This document shows positions 23,436 through 34,112 of a DNA stretch of 64,000 nt, piece by piece. The position numbers were made by a program, and so were the translations under genes. How positions within the stretch are numbered: position 1 is the stretch's first letter; each line of letters opens with the position of its first letter. The notes beneath the pieces were generated by a model that searched no databases, was not told where the DNA came from, and saw nothing but the letters and a program-made list of their open reading frames with translations. The stretch is taken from contig OY978098.1 in the NCBI GenBank assembly GCA_963854735.1, positions 1,992,001 through 2,056,000 of the forward strand, given 5' to 3'. Origin of the DNA: Marvania coccoides (taxonomy: Eukaryota > Chlorophyta > Trebouxiophyceae > Chlorellales > Chlorellaceae).

Positions 23436-24554
23436 ATGAGGGCCAAGACAATCTCTTCTCTGACGACTCTGCTGAGATCGAACACATTTAAGCAGTATTC
23501 ATCGAGTCCACTCGCCAGCTTTGCTTCCCTTGACATCTTAGGGGGCTTGCGGCACAGCTCAAATACAACGCCTAGCAATGAGAGCGCGGCAACAATTTTG
23601 CAAGTGAGTCCTTTCACACAGATCCCCTTTTTTTTCATGCTCTCACTTCCCGCTCCATCTTTGTCGCAGTCATTGCAAGGCGCGGAGTTTCAGCACCACC
23701 TGGAGCAGCTCCGCCAGCAGACAGGCATCGTAGAGTACTCAAAATTATTATCAGAGTTCTGTCGCAGGTGGGTGCTGAGCAAAGTGGTATTTTTTGCAAC
23801 ATAACAATATCTGGCCAATGTCGTAGCTCTTGAGCTTCCTCTCGCCTTCCTTTTCCCTGCCACCCCACGTCTGCAGCACTCCCACCGCAACTGAAGAGGA
23901 TGCAGCCAGGGTGTGCGAAGCTTTGGACCTATCAGGTGCCATCATGCGCCACGGCTCGCTGGTGTACCTGCGCCCCATGGAGATCGCGTCGGCTCTGCGC
24001 CGCGTGCTCCCCATGGACGTCGCCGCTGCCGCAGAGCGGCTGAGGGAGGTGGACGCTGCGTTGGCGGGGCTTGAGGAGCAGCGCACGTCTATCATTCAAA
24101 AGGCTAGCCTGCGCACCAAGGCGCTCAACTACGTCTTCTTTGTGGCGCTGGCCTCGCAGTGGGGCCTCTTGTTCAGGCTCACCTACTGGGAGCTTTCATG
24201 GGACGTCATTGTAAGGATTGCTTTTTTTTTTATACCCCTTGTAAACGCTATTTAACTATTTCGCCGTGATTTTTCTCTCTCAATTATCGGTGCGTGCAGG
24301 AGCCCATTGGATTTTTCGTGCAAGGGCTCACCGCCGTCGCATCGTACGCGTATTTCCTTCGGACACAGCGGGACTTTACGTTCGAGGGAATGCACCAGCG
24401 CTGGATGACCACCTTCGAGCGCAAGGCCTTTGAGGAGGCAGATTTCGACGTGATGGAGTACAACCGACTGAAGCAGGAGGCGCTCAACCTGAGGGATGTG
24501 CTGGACGCACAGCAGGAGCGGCAGCAGCAAAAGGCGGCAAAGGCTGCAGCTTGA
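23436..24554 (+). CDS. MCU: mitochondrial calcium uniporter (MCU)
   Basis: Pore subunit for Ca2+ entry into the mitochondrial matrix, 284 residues. Exons 23436-23603, 23670-23767, 23877-24210, 24300-24554, all GT-AG. Exon 1 has a Ser/Thr/Arg-rich presequence (MRAKTISSLTTLLRSNTFKQ). Two helices, ALNYVFFVALASQWGLLFRL and the one starting at GFFVQGLTAVASYAYFL, flank the selectivity motif, read here as WDVIEP across the exon 3/4 junction. Family members usually have WD[IV]MEP, so the methionine is replaced by isoleucine while the Asp and Glu are kept. Coiled-coil segments precede and follow the pore. No MICU-type EF-hand gene is in the window. Confidence 0.9.
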
Positions 24555-24764
24555 TTTACCTATTAGCGCGATTAACGGACAGTTTTCAAATAAATTGTAT
24601 AAACTAATGTTGTATTAGTTTTCAGCACTGTTCATTATTACCTCGGGACAAAATATCTGATTTTCGAGGGGTTTTGTTTACATATTTTATTTAATGCGTG
24701 TGTGTAATAAAATGACGACCGATTTTTTCTTTTTTCAACACCAGTTCTGTCTGGCAGCAGCATG

Positions 24765-26034
24765 CTACCGCTTGCCGCCCTTGCCGCCCTTCCGCACTCC
24801 TCCTGCCGCGCCCTTGCCGCCGCCAGGGGGCCCCTTCCCAGGGGGTCCCTTCTTCCCGCCGTTGGGCGCGCCTTTCTTCCCTCCTGTCAACCGCCCCTTC
24901 TTGTTCGCCCCCTTCATCTTCATCCTGTACTCCTTCTTCCCGTCCTGCGCCGTTGTCTCGAACTTTCCAATCGCCCGCCCAATGTCCACAATGTCATCCG
25001 CATTCTTGCGAATGATGTGGTCCACCAGCTTCCCCTGCGCCGCCCGCTCCTCCTTGAAGCCTGTCACCGAGGTCCTCTTCCGAGCCTTGGGGTTCCCAGC
25101 CTGCCGGTCCTTCAGGTCTTCGCCCTTCACCACCTTGTCAAACTTGCCCAGCGACGCTGTGGACGTCGCCACCTGCCGCGTCGCCGTCTTCAGCTCCCCC
25201 TTCAGCTCCTTCCGCTTGGATGGCTTCCCCCTGCCGTGCTCCGGCAGCGTCGCTGCCAGCTTGAGCGTCGCCGGCAGCGCCCCCTTGCCGCCGGCTTTGT
25301 CTGCCGCTTTCAGGTTGGACAGCTGCCGCCCCTGCTGCTTGCCCACCCGCTCTTTCTTCTCCCTCCTCAGCCGGGTGAAGGGGTCCTCTACGCCAGTGTC
25401 CTCTCCAGGGGCGGCATCGATAATGGGCACCGCCTCCGCATCGTTGGCCTTTTTGTACCCGTGGCGGCGCTTCCAGTCGCCCGCTGTTTCGTCGTACTCC
25501 AGCTTGCTGCGTTTGTGCTTCGTGATGCCCTTGCGCTGAGCAAAAACCTCCCACTTTGTGGGCGGCCGGGGCTTGGGCACCGGCTTTTCACGCGGCAGGG
25601 CGGTGGTGGGGGGCGGCAGCTCCGCGATGCGCCCCACGGTGGCTGGCTCAGAGGGCAGGTTGAACAGCTGCCGCGTGAGGGCCTGGAAGATGGTGGTGGC
25701 CAGGCCGTGGCACGCCTGGTCCACGCCCCCTCGGAACGTGGTGGCGTCCACTGCTGTCGCGTCGTACGCCATCATGTTGCCCAGGTCAAACTCCAGGTGG
25801 GCATCGTGCTCCTCGCTGCACGCCGCACGGAAAATAAATACAATGTGAGATGCAAAATGTGGTTTTTCTTGCATGGTTTCGGGCGCTTTTTTGCAACGCT
25901 GTAAACGGAATCGTTTCAAAGCCCTTCTTTTGAGATGTTTCAATATCCATGCATGTAAAAAGCTTCCATAGCATCGCTCACCCTTCATCGATTCCAAGCT
26001 GCTCTGCGGTGACCTTCACCGGCTGTTCAGCCAT
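24765..26034 (-). CDS. RRS1: ribosome biogenesis regulatory protein RRS1
   Basis: Nucleolar 60S assembly factor that helps RPF2 bring the 5S RNP to pre-ribosomes; 367 residues. Exons 5' to 3': 25982-26034 and 24765-25815, GT-AG, phase 2. The family core is clear: EFDLGNMMAYDATAVDATTF, LPREKPVPKPRPPTKWEVFA, GDWKRRHGYKKANDAEAVPI. The C-terminal half is Lys/Arg-rich and ends in a Gly/Lys/Pro low-complexity tail (GGKKGPPGKGPPGGGKG), longer than in yeast. It converges on MCU with 210 bp between stop codons. Confidence 0.93.
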
Positions 26035-26199
26035 TTTTGTGAATTTGTGAGTTGTTGCTAAATGATTACAGGTGTTGAAAAAGTAAGTAAAACCAAGTAA
26101 AATGAAAAAAACAAGCCGTGCACGAACTTCGGGCTGTAAGGGTTTAGGGTTTAAGCAGCCTTGACATTTTTCTTTCATAGAGGAGCTCCACCCAGAGTG

Positions 26200-26928
26200 T
26201 CAATCTTCAGCTGCTTCCACAACAGCCTCCTCGTCACCCTGCACCTCGCCCTCTGCCTCCACTTCTCCTTCTTCGCCATCCTCAGCCGCTGCCGCTGCCG
26301 ATGCCGATGCCGATGCCGCAGCACCGCCGCCACTCCCGTCTTGCTGCACCAGCCTCTCCTCCTGCTGCCTCTGCTCGCTGGGACCGCCCGAAAGCTTTGC
26401 TTTTTCACGCTTCAACGCTTCCAACTGCTCCGCCTTCCAAGCCTCAAAGACCGCCTGCTGGGCAATTAGCGCAGGCTCCACCTCTTTGCACGTCTTCCGG
26501 GGGAGCCACAGCACCGAAGGACTCGTGGCGGTGCGCAGAAACGAGGCTTCTCTTTCCCGGCGGGATATTTTCCGAGCGTACAACCTCTCAAGGCGCTTCA
26601 CCTCGTCCGCCTCGCGGGCCTCCTGCCGCCTGCGTTGCACCGCATCGCGCGCTGCCTGCGCCTCTTCTTGGGCCTTGCGTTCAGTGCCCTGCATGGCCAC
26701 TGCCCTGCGCTGCGCTGCCTCGCTGGCCTGTGCCTGGTCCTCTTCCTGCTTGAACTTTTTCAGGGTACCCATCAACGCGCCAAACAGGCGCCGGTTCCGG
26801 CGCTTCATCTCGGGCTTCTCCTCCAGAAGGCTGTCTGCTGGACGCTTCAGCCTGGCACTCTCACTGCCTTCGCTGGCTACCACCCCGTCATTTACGACCG
26901 CTATGGCCGACGCCAGGCGCGGCTGCAT
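26200..26928 (-). CDS. pinin/SDK/memA-domain protein
   Basis: Probable nuclear splicing-associated pinin homologue, 242 residues. The pinin/SDK/memA core is MKRRNRRLFGALMGTLKKFK followed by a long charged coiled coil (KAQEEAQAARDAVQRRRQEA, then DEVKRLERLYARKISRRERE). The tail is Ala/Ser- and Glu-rich. The start chosen is the first ATG in frame (MQPRLASAIAV). The codons just upstream stay open but contain no ATG, and CATACATGCAG at the start resembles a splice acceptor, so a short upstream exon cannot be excluded. No introns within the chosen model. Confidence 0.75.
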   Translation of the reverse strand: MQPRLASAIAVVNDGVVASEGSESARLKRPADSLLEEKPEMKRRNRRLFGALMGTLKKFKQEEDQAQASEAAQRRAVAMQGTERKAQEEAQAARDAVQRRRQEAREADEVKRLERLYARKISRREREASFLRTATSPSVLWLPRKTCKEVEPALIAQQAVFEAWKAEQLEALKREKAKLSGGPSEQRQQEERLVQQDGSGGGAAASASASAAAAAEDGEEGEVEAEGEVQGDEEAVVEAAED

Positions 26929-27549
26929 GTATGGTTGGAGTGTTTGGTGGAGGTTATGGCTCTCCAATACTTCTTTGAAACGCAGAGCTGTGCAATTAGA
27001 TAAATGTTTTGCGTGAAAGTAGTCGCCCTGGAGGACAATTGACGCGTATTTGTTTACTTCAAAGCTAGCTAGATTTTTTTTAGAATTATAATTGGATTAG
27101 ATTAGGGAATGCAACACAAAAAACGACGTTGAATATGCATTTTTTTTTTTTTTTGAGCATTTTTCCCCCCTCAAAACAACAAAATCATTGCAAGGAATCG
27201 ATTTTATTTATTTATAAATAGCTACTAGCTCAGCTATATAAGCGGCTTGTATTCATTCCGAGCTGATGATTTGAACATCACCCTGTCCAGAAAAAATGAA
27301 CTGTTAGTGTATAAATATATTCCCTCGTTTTTTCTCCATATATATACACACATATTCTTCGTTTTTTTACAAGCCCTTGAAGTAAAGCAGCCATCCAAAG
27401 CCACCAAAGAGGCTTGTTTTAATTTCAAATCTCAAATCTCAAACCTGCCATCATCTCCTGCCAGCCTTTCCTACGGCTTAAACAAGGCACCCAAAACAAA
27501 ACTCATCGCGATTCAAGCAACCTGCATCCCCCCTGAAACAGCCCAAGAA
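26929..27549. promoter_or_regulatory. divergent spacer pinin-like / REX1-B
   Basis: 621 bp, AT-rich, with a run of T (27140-27154). Presumed promoters for both flanking genes. The part from about 27440 is open in the REX1-B frame but has no ATG and is read as 5' UTR. Confidence 0.35.
27235..27242 (+). promoter_or_regulatory. possible TATA box for REX1-B
   Basis: TATATAAG in a mixed-composition context, about 310 bp before the REX1-B ATG. Such a long leader is possible but unproven; the spacer is AT-rich, so chance occurrence is plausible. Confidence 0.3.
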
Positions 27550-28134
27550 ATGTCGGCAGCAACGGTGACGACGCAAGTTGACGAACTCCTGCTGGTGCAG
27601 CGAGAACGCGCAGCAGCGTACGCCGAGTTCGACGCGGGGTTCAAGGTCTACCTGGCCAGCGGCAACGACGCCCCCTACCGTGCCCTCATCGGCTCCCTCA
27701 CTCTGCGCTTTCAGGGCCTCAGCCAGAGGGCAAGGGCTGTGGAGGCTGCTTGGCAGGAGGGCCGCCCGGACCTGGCGGCGGTGGTGCGGTCGCTGCAGCA
27801 GGCGGAGCGACAGAAGCTGGAGCTGACCCTGGGCCTGCAGACGCTGCGAGCGGCGGTGGAGCACAACACGTTTTCTTGGCAGCGGGACGAGGAGGAGGAA
27901 GAGGGAGAGGGGGCGGGGCACGAGGGGTGCGCTGCAGGGACGTGCACCCACGCTAGCCACGATGATTTGATTGCAGAAGCCACCGAAGAGGACGTTGCCG
28001 GAGCCATAAAGGAGTCGTGGCAGAAGCTGGAGGAGTGCATAGCTTCGGTCAATGAGGCGATTGAGGAGCTGCAGGAGGCGCGGGGCGATGGAGAAGCGGC
28101 GGTGGAGGTTTCGGCAGTAAATGGGCAGCAGTAG
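27550..28134 (+). CDS. REX1B: REX1-B family protein (required for excision 1-B)
   Basis: Intronless gene for a 194-residue protein of the REX1 DNA-repair family. In Chlamydomonas the REX1 locus was tied to excision repair of UV damage; the biochemical role is unknown and animals have a homologue (REX1BD). Recognisable core: VDELLLVQRERAAAYAEFDA, GFKVYLASGNDAPYRALIGS and LQQAERQKLELTLGLQTLRA. The C-terminus has an acidic patch and a second amphipathic helix (ESWQKLEECIASVNEAIEEL). The start is the only in-frame ATG before the conserved core. In Chlamydomonas REX1 is a two-frame locus; I do not see a REX1-S partner frame here. Confidence 0.8.
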   Translation: MSAATVTTQVDELLLVQRERAAAYAEFDAGFKVYLASGNDAPYRALIGSLTLRFQGLSQRARAVEAAWQEGRPDLAAVVRSLQQAERQKLELTLGLQTLRAAVEHNTFSWQRDEEEEEGEGAGHEGCAAGTCTHASHDDLIAEATEEDVAGAIKESWQKLEECIASVNEAIEELQEARGDGEAAVEVSAVNGQQ

Positions 28135-28505
28135 AACGAGTAATAGAATGGAATTGTAAATAATTTAGATTGCATGAAGGCCTTTTTCGCAGCGATTCCA
28201 TGCAAAAGTTGTGATGAGAGATGCGGTGCTAGCTGCCATCCATGTGATGGTGGGCAGAGCAGCGAGTGAAAGTGAAACACCGCCCCCTGCAATTCCTAGG
28301 TTCATTTCTTGTTAGAAAGGTGGTAGGGCCAGCATGGAAAAAGTGTAGTTATACCGAAGTGATTCTTTAAATTTCAGCAAAGCATTGCAGTTATTGCATT
28401 ATCTCAGTAATGAATGATTGGATGAATGGCGGGCGTGGCGGTACTTTCATCCCACCCAGCTGTTTAAAATATATCCATGCTACTCCTCCCCCACCTTCTC
28501 CCTTA
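28135..28505. other. convergent intergenic spacer
   Basis: 371 bp tail-to-tail spacer between REX1-B and the bisphosphate nucleotidase gene. A TGTAA element sits about 20 bp after the REX1-B stop. No gene seen. Confidence 0.4.
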
Positions 28506-29945
28506 CTACTTCCTCGCGCCGTACACAATGAAGAAGGGGTTCAGCGGGTCCTCCTTGTTGTACCGCACCGGCTCATCCCTGGCCACCGCCGCTTTCCAGT
28601 CCTCCAGCGCCTTGCCCTTGTTGTCGCACCGCCCAGCCTGCTGCACGCTGCCCCCTGCTTCCAGCACGATGGCGTGCGCTGCCGCAGTGTCCCATTCGCA
28701 GGTGGGAGCCAGCCGAGGGTAGACATGGGCCTCGCCTGCACACGTTTGCATATGTATTATAGATTATTATTATTATATATATATATATTTTTTTTTTGCG
28801 GACTGAATTGATGCCTGAAATACGACATTCAATTACCAGAAAATTGGACACTCAAATTTGAGGGGAAATCAGCACGAGACCATACCAGAAATAGAGCATA
28901 AACAGCCAACTATGAATGTATACACTGAATAGTCAAAATGCACTCGAGAAATGTGCCGCACCTGACGCCACCATCAGCAGCTTCAGACTGCTGCCCAGCT
29001 GCTTGAACTGCGGCTCCTTCAGCTGGGAGACGAACTCAGAGGTCTCCGCAGAGTTGTGGGAGGCCGACCCCACCACCACCATGCCAGGCGCCTCAGGGTC
29101 GTAAGCAGCAGTGTGGATCTGGCGTGGCTCAGCGCCAGGGCCGTCGCGGGCGAAGGCGCCCTGCCCCTTGGCCGCCCAGTATACCTTGCCTGAGACTGGC
29201 ACCTGCACCACGCCCATGATGGGGGTGTCGCCTTCCAGGAGGGCGATGTTGACGGTGAACTGGCCGTTGCGCTTGATGAACTCCTTGGTCCCGTCCAATG
29301 GATCGAGGCACCAGCTTTGAAAAATAAAAATGGAGAAACAGGGATTTAATTTGTGCGCTAAAGTTGTCAAGCACATATATTGCCGGAACGAAAGAGGTGT
29401 ATTGCAAGAATAAGAAGAGAGAGTTTTTCACCTATAGCGGTAATGCTGCATATTACAAAGAGGAGAGGGCAGCTAGATTTAGGGACGGGAGAGATAATAC
29501 AGATGTTCCTATAACATATTTTTCGACGTACCTTTCTAATTTCGTAAGTCACCTGCTTGTTCTCTTCAGAGACAATGGGCACGTGGGGGGCTGCACATGG
29601 GGAACAGAGAGAAATATATATCTGAGGATGTGACAAATGCGAATCGGTCTCGTGCAATTCCTGCTCACCCAACGCTGACAGCCCGGCGCAGAGGACGGCG
29701 TTGGCCTCCTGGTCGGCACGAGTGAGAGGGGAGTCGTCGGCCTTGCGCTCCACGTTCCATTCTTCATCCTGCAGGGTAGCAGGCAACGATCGAGTTATTT
29801 CCAGTGCTGCAATTCTCCAACGCCCACCCAGACAACCAACCTTGGAATTGTACACCGCCATGATGGCTGCGCCTGCCTTCTCTGCGATCTTGACAACATC
29901 CTCAACCTTTATGCTCTGCTCAATTGTGAGAGTGAGTTGTGCCAT
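28506..29945 (-). CDS. 3'(2'),5'-bisphosphate nucleotidase, CysQ/SAL type
   Basis: Li+-sensitive Mg-dependent phosphatase family that turns PAP/PAPS into AMP/APS, serving sulfur metabolism and, in plants, retrograde stress signalling. Exons 5' to 3': 29841-29945, 29669-29768, 29532-29590, 29432-29445, 28962-29314, 28506-28735; 286 residues. Exon 4 is a 14-nt microexon: without it the frame fails, with it TYEIRK is followed by HYRYSWCLDPLDGTKEF. Motifs: ADDSPLTRADQEAN, PIVSEEN, DPLDGTKEF (metal site) and CEWDTAAAHAIV (second metal/substrate site). No obvious transit peptide. The first intron is 72 nt, free of in-frame stops, with a weak GTTGGT donor, so retention would add 24 residues. The last intron contains an AT/T simple repeat (28755-28797). 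Confidence 0.9.
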
Positions 29946-30612
29946 GGTTGGTTGCTGCTAGAGTTGATCAACGAAAATTCGTGCGCGAAGCGCTACTGAG
30001 ATGTAACTGACTCAGTAAAGCTGGGTCGGTTTTTTATTTAACACTTGATAATAAACACTAAAAACATTTAAGAATAAAAATAAAACTTGGAACTTATACT
30101 CCCTGCTGGCGACGGTTGTTTGATTTGAGGGCAGTTGAGTTTTTGTTAGTTTTTTTTGGAGTAAAGCGGAAGTTAGGACCTTCCTAACGTCAGTAAGCGG
30201 TGGTGAAGTGTACGTCGAACCTTTAAGATAGATTGTGCAGGTGAATAATAGTTTGGCTGCTGGAAGACGGGAGACAGTTTTCCAGACACCGCGTGGAGCT
30301 TCAGCCGTTCTGCTCTCTGATGGCCAAAACTGTCAATCTCGTATCTATACAAATTTACACGTGTATCGTAGGTTAAGTAATCAATCAATTAATAGTACTA
30401 TTATAGGAGACGTAGGGGGAAAGGGTATGAAGGACTATGGTACATTCGATTGTTGTCTGATGCCGTCATTTGCAAAGAAACTAAACACTCAAGAAAGAAG
30501 AGGAGAATCAATCGCTAAGGGAGAGAATAGCAGCTTCTCCCGCTGCACAAAAACAAAAATATTATCGCCCAAACCAAAATTATTATAAATCGTATTGTTC
30601 TTTCTTGTTTAT
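29946..30612. other. intergenic spacer between two minus-strand genes
   Basis: 667 bp between the start of the nucleotidase gene and the stop of SufB. AT-rich, no convincing coding sequence or RNA gene; expected to hold the nucleotidase promoter and the SufB 3' UTR. Confidence 0.4.
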
Positions 30613-32238
30613 TTAACCGACGGATCCCTCCAGCTTCAAGCTCATCAGCTGGTTCACCTCCGCCGCAAACTCCAGCGGCAGCTCGTTGAACACCTCCCTG
30701 CAGAACCCGCTGATGATCATGCCAACAGCGTCCTCTGCGCACACACCCCGCTGCAGGAAATAAAACAGCTGGTCCTCGCCGATCTTGCTGGTGGACGCCT
30801 CGTGCTCCACGCGCGCCGAGGGGTGCCGCACCTGAATGTAGGGGTAGGTGTTGGCCCCCGCCTCATCCCCGATGAGCATAGAGTCGCACTGCGAATAGTT
30901 GCGCGCGCCCGCCGCCCCAGGCTGCACCTGCACCAGTCCCCGGTACGCGTTGCGGCTCTGTCCCGCTGAAATGCCCTTGGAAACGATGCGCGACCGCGTG
31001 TTCTTCCCCACGTGGATCATTTTGGTGCCGGTGTCGGCCTGCTGCATGTTGTTGGTCAGCGCCACGGAGTAAAACTCCCCCACCGAGTCATCCCCCTTCA
31101 ATACCACGCTAGGGTACTTCCAGGTGATGGCGCTGCCCGTCTCCACCTGCGTCCACGAGATCTTGGAGCGGTCGCCCGCGCAGATCCCGCGCTTGGTCAC
31201 AAAGTTGTAGATGCCGCCGCGCCCCTGCTCGTCGCCCGCGTACCAGTTCTGCACGGTGGAGTACTTGATCTCAGCGTCCGTGCCAGCCGACAGCTCCACC
31301 ACCGCCGCGTGCAGCTGGTTTTTATCATAGGCCGGGGCGGTGCACCCCTCAAGGTAGGACACGTACGCGCCCTCCTCGCACACGATCAGCGTGCGCTCAA
31401 ACTGCCCGGTCTCGGAGGCGTTGATGCGGAAGTAGGTGGACAGCTCCATGGGGGAGCGCACGCCCTTGGGGACATAAACAAAAGAGCCGTCGGAAAACAC
31501 CGCAGAGTTGAGCGCGGTGAAATAGTTGTCGGCGTAGGGCACCACCGAGCCCAGGTGCTTGCGCACGAGGTCGGGGTACTCGCGCACGGCCTCCGAGATG
31601 GAGCAGAAGATGACGCCGGCCTTGCCGAGCTCTTCCCGGAAGGTGGTGGCGATGGACACCGAGTCGAAGACGGCGTCGACCGCCACGTTGGCCAGGCGCT
31701 TCTGCTCCGCCAGCGGGATGCCCAGCTTGTCGAAGGTGGCCAGCAGCTCGGGGTCTACCTCGTCCAGCGAGTTTTTCTTCTCGATGGCCTTGGGGGCGGA
31801 GTAGTAGGAGAGGTCCTGATAGTCGATGGTGGGGTAGGCGTTGTCAGACCAGGAGGGCTCCTCCATGGTGAGCCAGCGGCGGTAGGCCTTGAGGCGGAAC
31901 TCCAGCATCCAATCCGGCTCGCCCTTCTTGGCGGAGATGGCGCGCACCACGTCCTCGCTGAGGCCCTTGGGGAACACGTCGCTCTCGATGATGGTCTTGA
32001 AGCCGTACTTGTAGGGCTTGCTCAGCATCTTCTGGATGTCGCGCTTCTCCTCAGACATCTCCATGGGAAGCTCCTTCTCCCTCTCAAGGGGGGTGGCTGT
32101 GGCGCAAGGCAGCAGCTGGGCGCGTCGAGCGCCGCCCAGGCGTCTTCCAGAAGTGCATTTGTAAAATTTGTGGGGGAGGGAAGGCCGCAGGGAGGACCCC
32201 ACAACGCTTCCACTAGTGCTTGCCACTCCTCCTCTCAT
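30613..32238 (-). CDS. SUFB: SufB, plastid Fe-S cluster scaffold
   Basis: Core subunit of the SUF BC2D complex that assembles Fe-S clusters in plastids. Single exon, 541 residues. A transit-like leader ([20 protein letters not shown]... to about residue 55) precedes the mature start around [20 protein letters not shown]. Conserved blocks include [27 protein letters not shown]-equivalent [40 protein letters not shown] with the key cysteine in EGCTAP, and the C-terminal [20 protein letters not shown]. SufC and SufD are not in the window. The absence of introns contrasts with most neighbours. Confidence 0.95.
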   Translation of the reverse strand: MRGGVASTSGSVVGSSLRPSLPHKFYKCTSGRRLGGARRAQLLPCATATPLEREKELPMEMSEEKRDIQKMLSKPYKYGFKTIIESDVFPKGLSEDVVRAISAKKGEPDWMLEFRLKAYRRWLTMEEPSWSDNAYPTIDYQDLSYYSAPKAIEKKNSLDEVDPELLATFDKLGIPLAEQKRLANVAVDAVFDSVSIATTFREELGKAGVIFCSISEAVREYPDLVRKHLGSVVPYADNYFTALNSAVFSDGSFVYVPKGVRSPMELSTYFRINASETGQFERTLIVCEEGAYVSYLEGCTAPAYDKNQLHAAVVELSAGTDAEIKYSTVQNWYAGDEQGRGGIYNFVTKRGICAGDRSKISWTQVETGSAITWKYPSVVLKGDDSVGEFYSVALTNNMQQADTGTKMIHVGKNTRSRIVSKGISAGQSRNAYRGLVQVQPGAAGARNYSQCDSMLIGDEAGANTYPYIQVRHPSARVEHEASTSKIGEDQLFYFLQRGVCAEDAVGMIISGFCREVFNELPLEFAAEVNQLMSLKLEGSVG

Positions 32239-32600
32239 CCCTCCAACGTAAGCGCGAAAACTAGGAAACAGCAGGAACCAACTACGCGTTGGAAACTTTA
32301 TATTTTAATGAATTCGCTCTCACATGTGTTACAAAGCGGGAAATCTCTACCATTTTGGATATTTTTCTTTTGCGGCGAAGACCGGCAAAATGTGGCTTCG
32401 CGGCGCAAGAATTGGCCAATTAACGCTAATTTTATGAGTTGCTAATACGTCCCGGATCCACACCCCGATTTGCAGCTCATTTAATAGCATAAAATTTATA
32501 AGACTTTGGTGGCTCAATTGAGAACTTTCAGCAGCGTGCATTGGTGCATTTGCACATCGACACCAACGAGAACATTTGCACAGCTTCTGCCGCCGAAAAA
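32239..32600. promoter_or_regulatory. divergent spacer SufB / TrmL-like
   Basis: 362 bp between divergent start codons, AT-rich in the middle; no motif assigned. Confidence 0.35.
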
Positions 32601-33590
32601 ATGCGACCGTTTGCGCTATCCTCTCTCCGACATGGCTTTGGGAGAGCTGCGGTGGCCAGGCCTCACCGGCGATCCTGCGTCTCTGTCCAGGCAAGGCGAC
32701 CGCCAGGGAAGCAAACAGAGTGGTCAATGGCGGACTCGGGAGCTCGGAAAGGTGCAATCACGCATTTCTCCTTATTTATATATACTTATTTATTATTTTG
32801 AAAAACCGACCGCCAGGTAACCCCATCTTCCTGCTCCTTCTTCTTGCCCGCAGAATGGCAGCGCGCAGACCTTCATGTTGTTCTGGTTAATCCTCAAATT
32901 CCTCAAAACACCGGGTCCGTGGCTCGCACCTGCGCAGCCACGGCAATCGCTCTGCATTTAGTCGGCCCCATGGGGTTCAAAATAGACAACGCAAAGCTGA
33001 AACGAGCGGGACTTGACTACTGGGACTGGGTGGCGGTGGCAACGCACCCTACTTGGGAAGATTTTTCGACATTTTTCAATAGTTTGCCAGAGCCAAAGCG
33101 TCTGGTGGCGTTCAGCAAGCTGGGTGCGCAGCACTACGCAAGGGAGGGGCTCTACCAGGAGGGCTGCTCGAATTGGTTGATGTTTGGGGCAGAAACCACG
33201 GGGCTGCCGCCAGAGGTGAGTCAAGATTTTTTTTTTGTTAATTGTGAGAATTGCAAATTTAGTTTATTTTTTATTTAGTTTAGTTTGGGTTAAGTGTGAA
33301 AAAAATTTGCAGCAACGGTTTAAAGTTATATCTTTTGGTGGCGGTTGCAGGCCCATGCAGCGGCTCATGACGTGGTGAAGATTCCCATGAGCAACTACGA
33401 GCACGTGCGCAGCTTGAATCTCGCTAATTCTGTGGGCATTGGGGTGTTTGAGGCACTGCGCCAGCTGGACGGTGCTGTGCTGCCAGAGGACGTGGAAGGC
33501 GAGGAGGAGGAGAGCTTGGAAGCGGCAAATATCGCTGCTGCGGCAGCTGCTGCGAGTGATGCGCGACAACAGCCCCAGACTGTAACATGA
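32601..33590 (+). CDS. TrmL-like tRNA (cytidine/uridine-34 2'-O)-methyltransferase
   Basis: SPOUT-fold SAM-dependent enzyme of 250 residues; bacterial TrmL methylates the wobble ribose of tRNA-Leu. Exons 32601-32751, 32854-33215, 33351-33590, all GT-AG. The first exon is an Arg/Ser-rich leader (MRPFALSSLRHGFGRAAVAR) suggesting plastid or mitochondrial import. SPOUT motifs in order: VVLVNPQIPQNTGSVARTCA (motif 1), SNWLMFGAETTGLPPE (motif 2, knot loop) and VKIPM...NLANSVGIGVFEALRQ (motif 3, SAM binding). The C-terminal 35 residues are acidic, then Ala-rich, and not conserved. Confidence 0.9.
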
Positions 33591-34112
33591 AAGTTATATA
33601 TATTCTTGAGATGGGAAAGAAACAAAAAAACAAAAAAAAGAACATCTATACTGGTTTTATAATGGATTTTTTCTTTCTTTATCCCACATGCACAATGAAA
33701 TGTTTGCAATCGTTTTATTTGGTGCGATTTAGCACAAAGTTTCATGGGAAATGCAATCAGTTTCAGCGTTTTGCCACTGCACGACCAGCGCTTTACATAA
33801 CAGAACATAACGACCAGCGCTTTGCGCATTGCCTGTGGTTTCCTTCTGATTGCAGGCCTTCTTCTAGTGTGAATACGGAAAGAACCCTCCTGCGCTGCCC
33901 AGGTTGCCCACTTATTCTATCTTCTCAGCCTTCAACCCCGTCGTGACAGTGCGTAGTCATTTCAAAGCATGAACGCCGCCTAAACCAACTTATTGCGCGA
34001 TCGCATGCTGCTCACACCCAAATCTTTTATTAATTCTTATTATCAACGTGTTCTCGTATCGGGTGCTGGCGACTTGGCAGGCATAAGCACATACACATCG
34101 AGAAAACCAAAG
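33591..34112. other. intergenic spacer TrmL-like / argininosuccinate lyase
   Basis: 522 bp between two plus-strand genes. A 14-bp direct repeat (ACGACCAGCGCTTT) occurs at 33781 and 33810. From 34005 a frame with ATG is continuous with the argininosuccinate lyase leader, so a longer N-terminus is possible. Confidence 0.35.

Noticed and set aside
30173..30588. Short open frames between the nucleotidase and SufB genes
   Set aside because: AT-rich random frames without protein-like composition or conserved motifs.
31012..32445. 477-residue plus-strand open frame opposite SufB
   Set aside because: Antisense shadow of the intronless SufB gene; low complexity, no recognisable domain.
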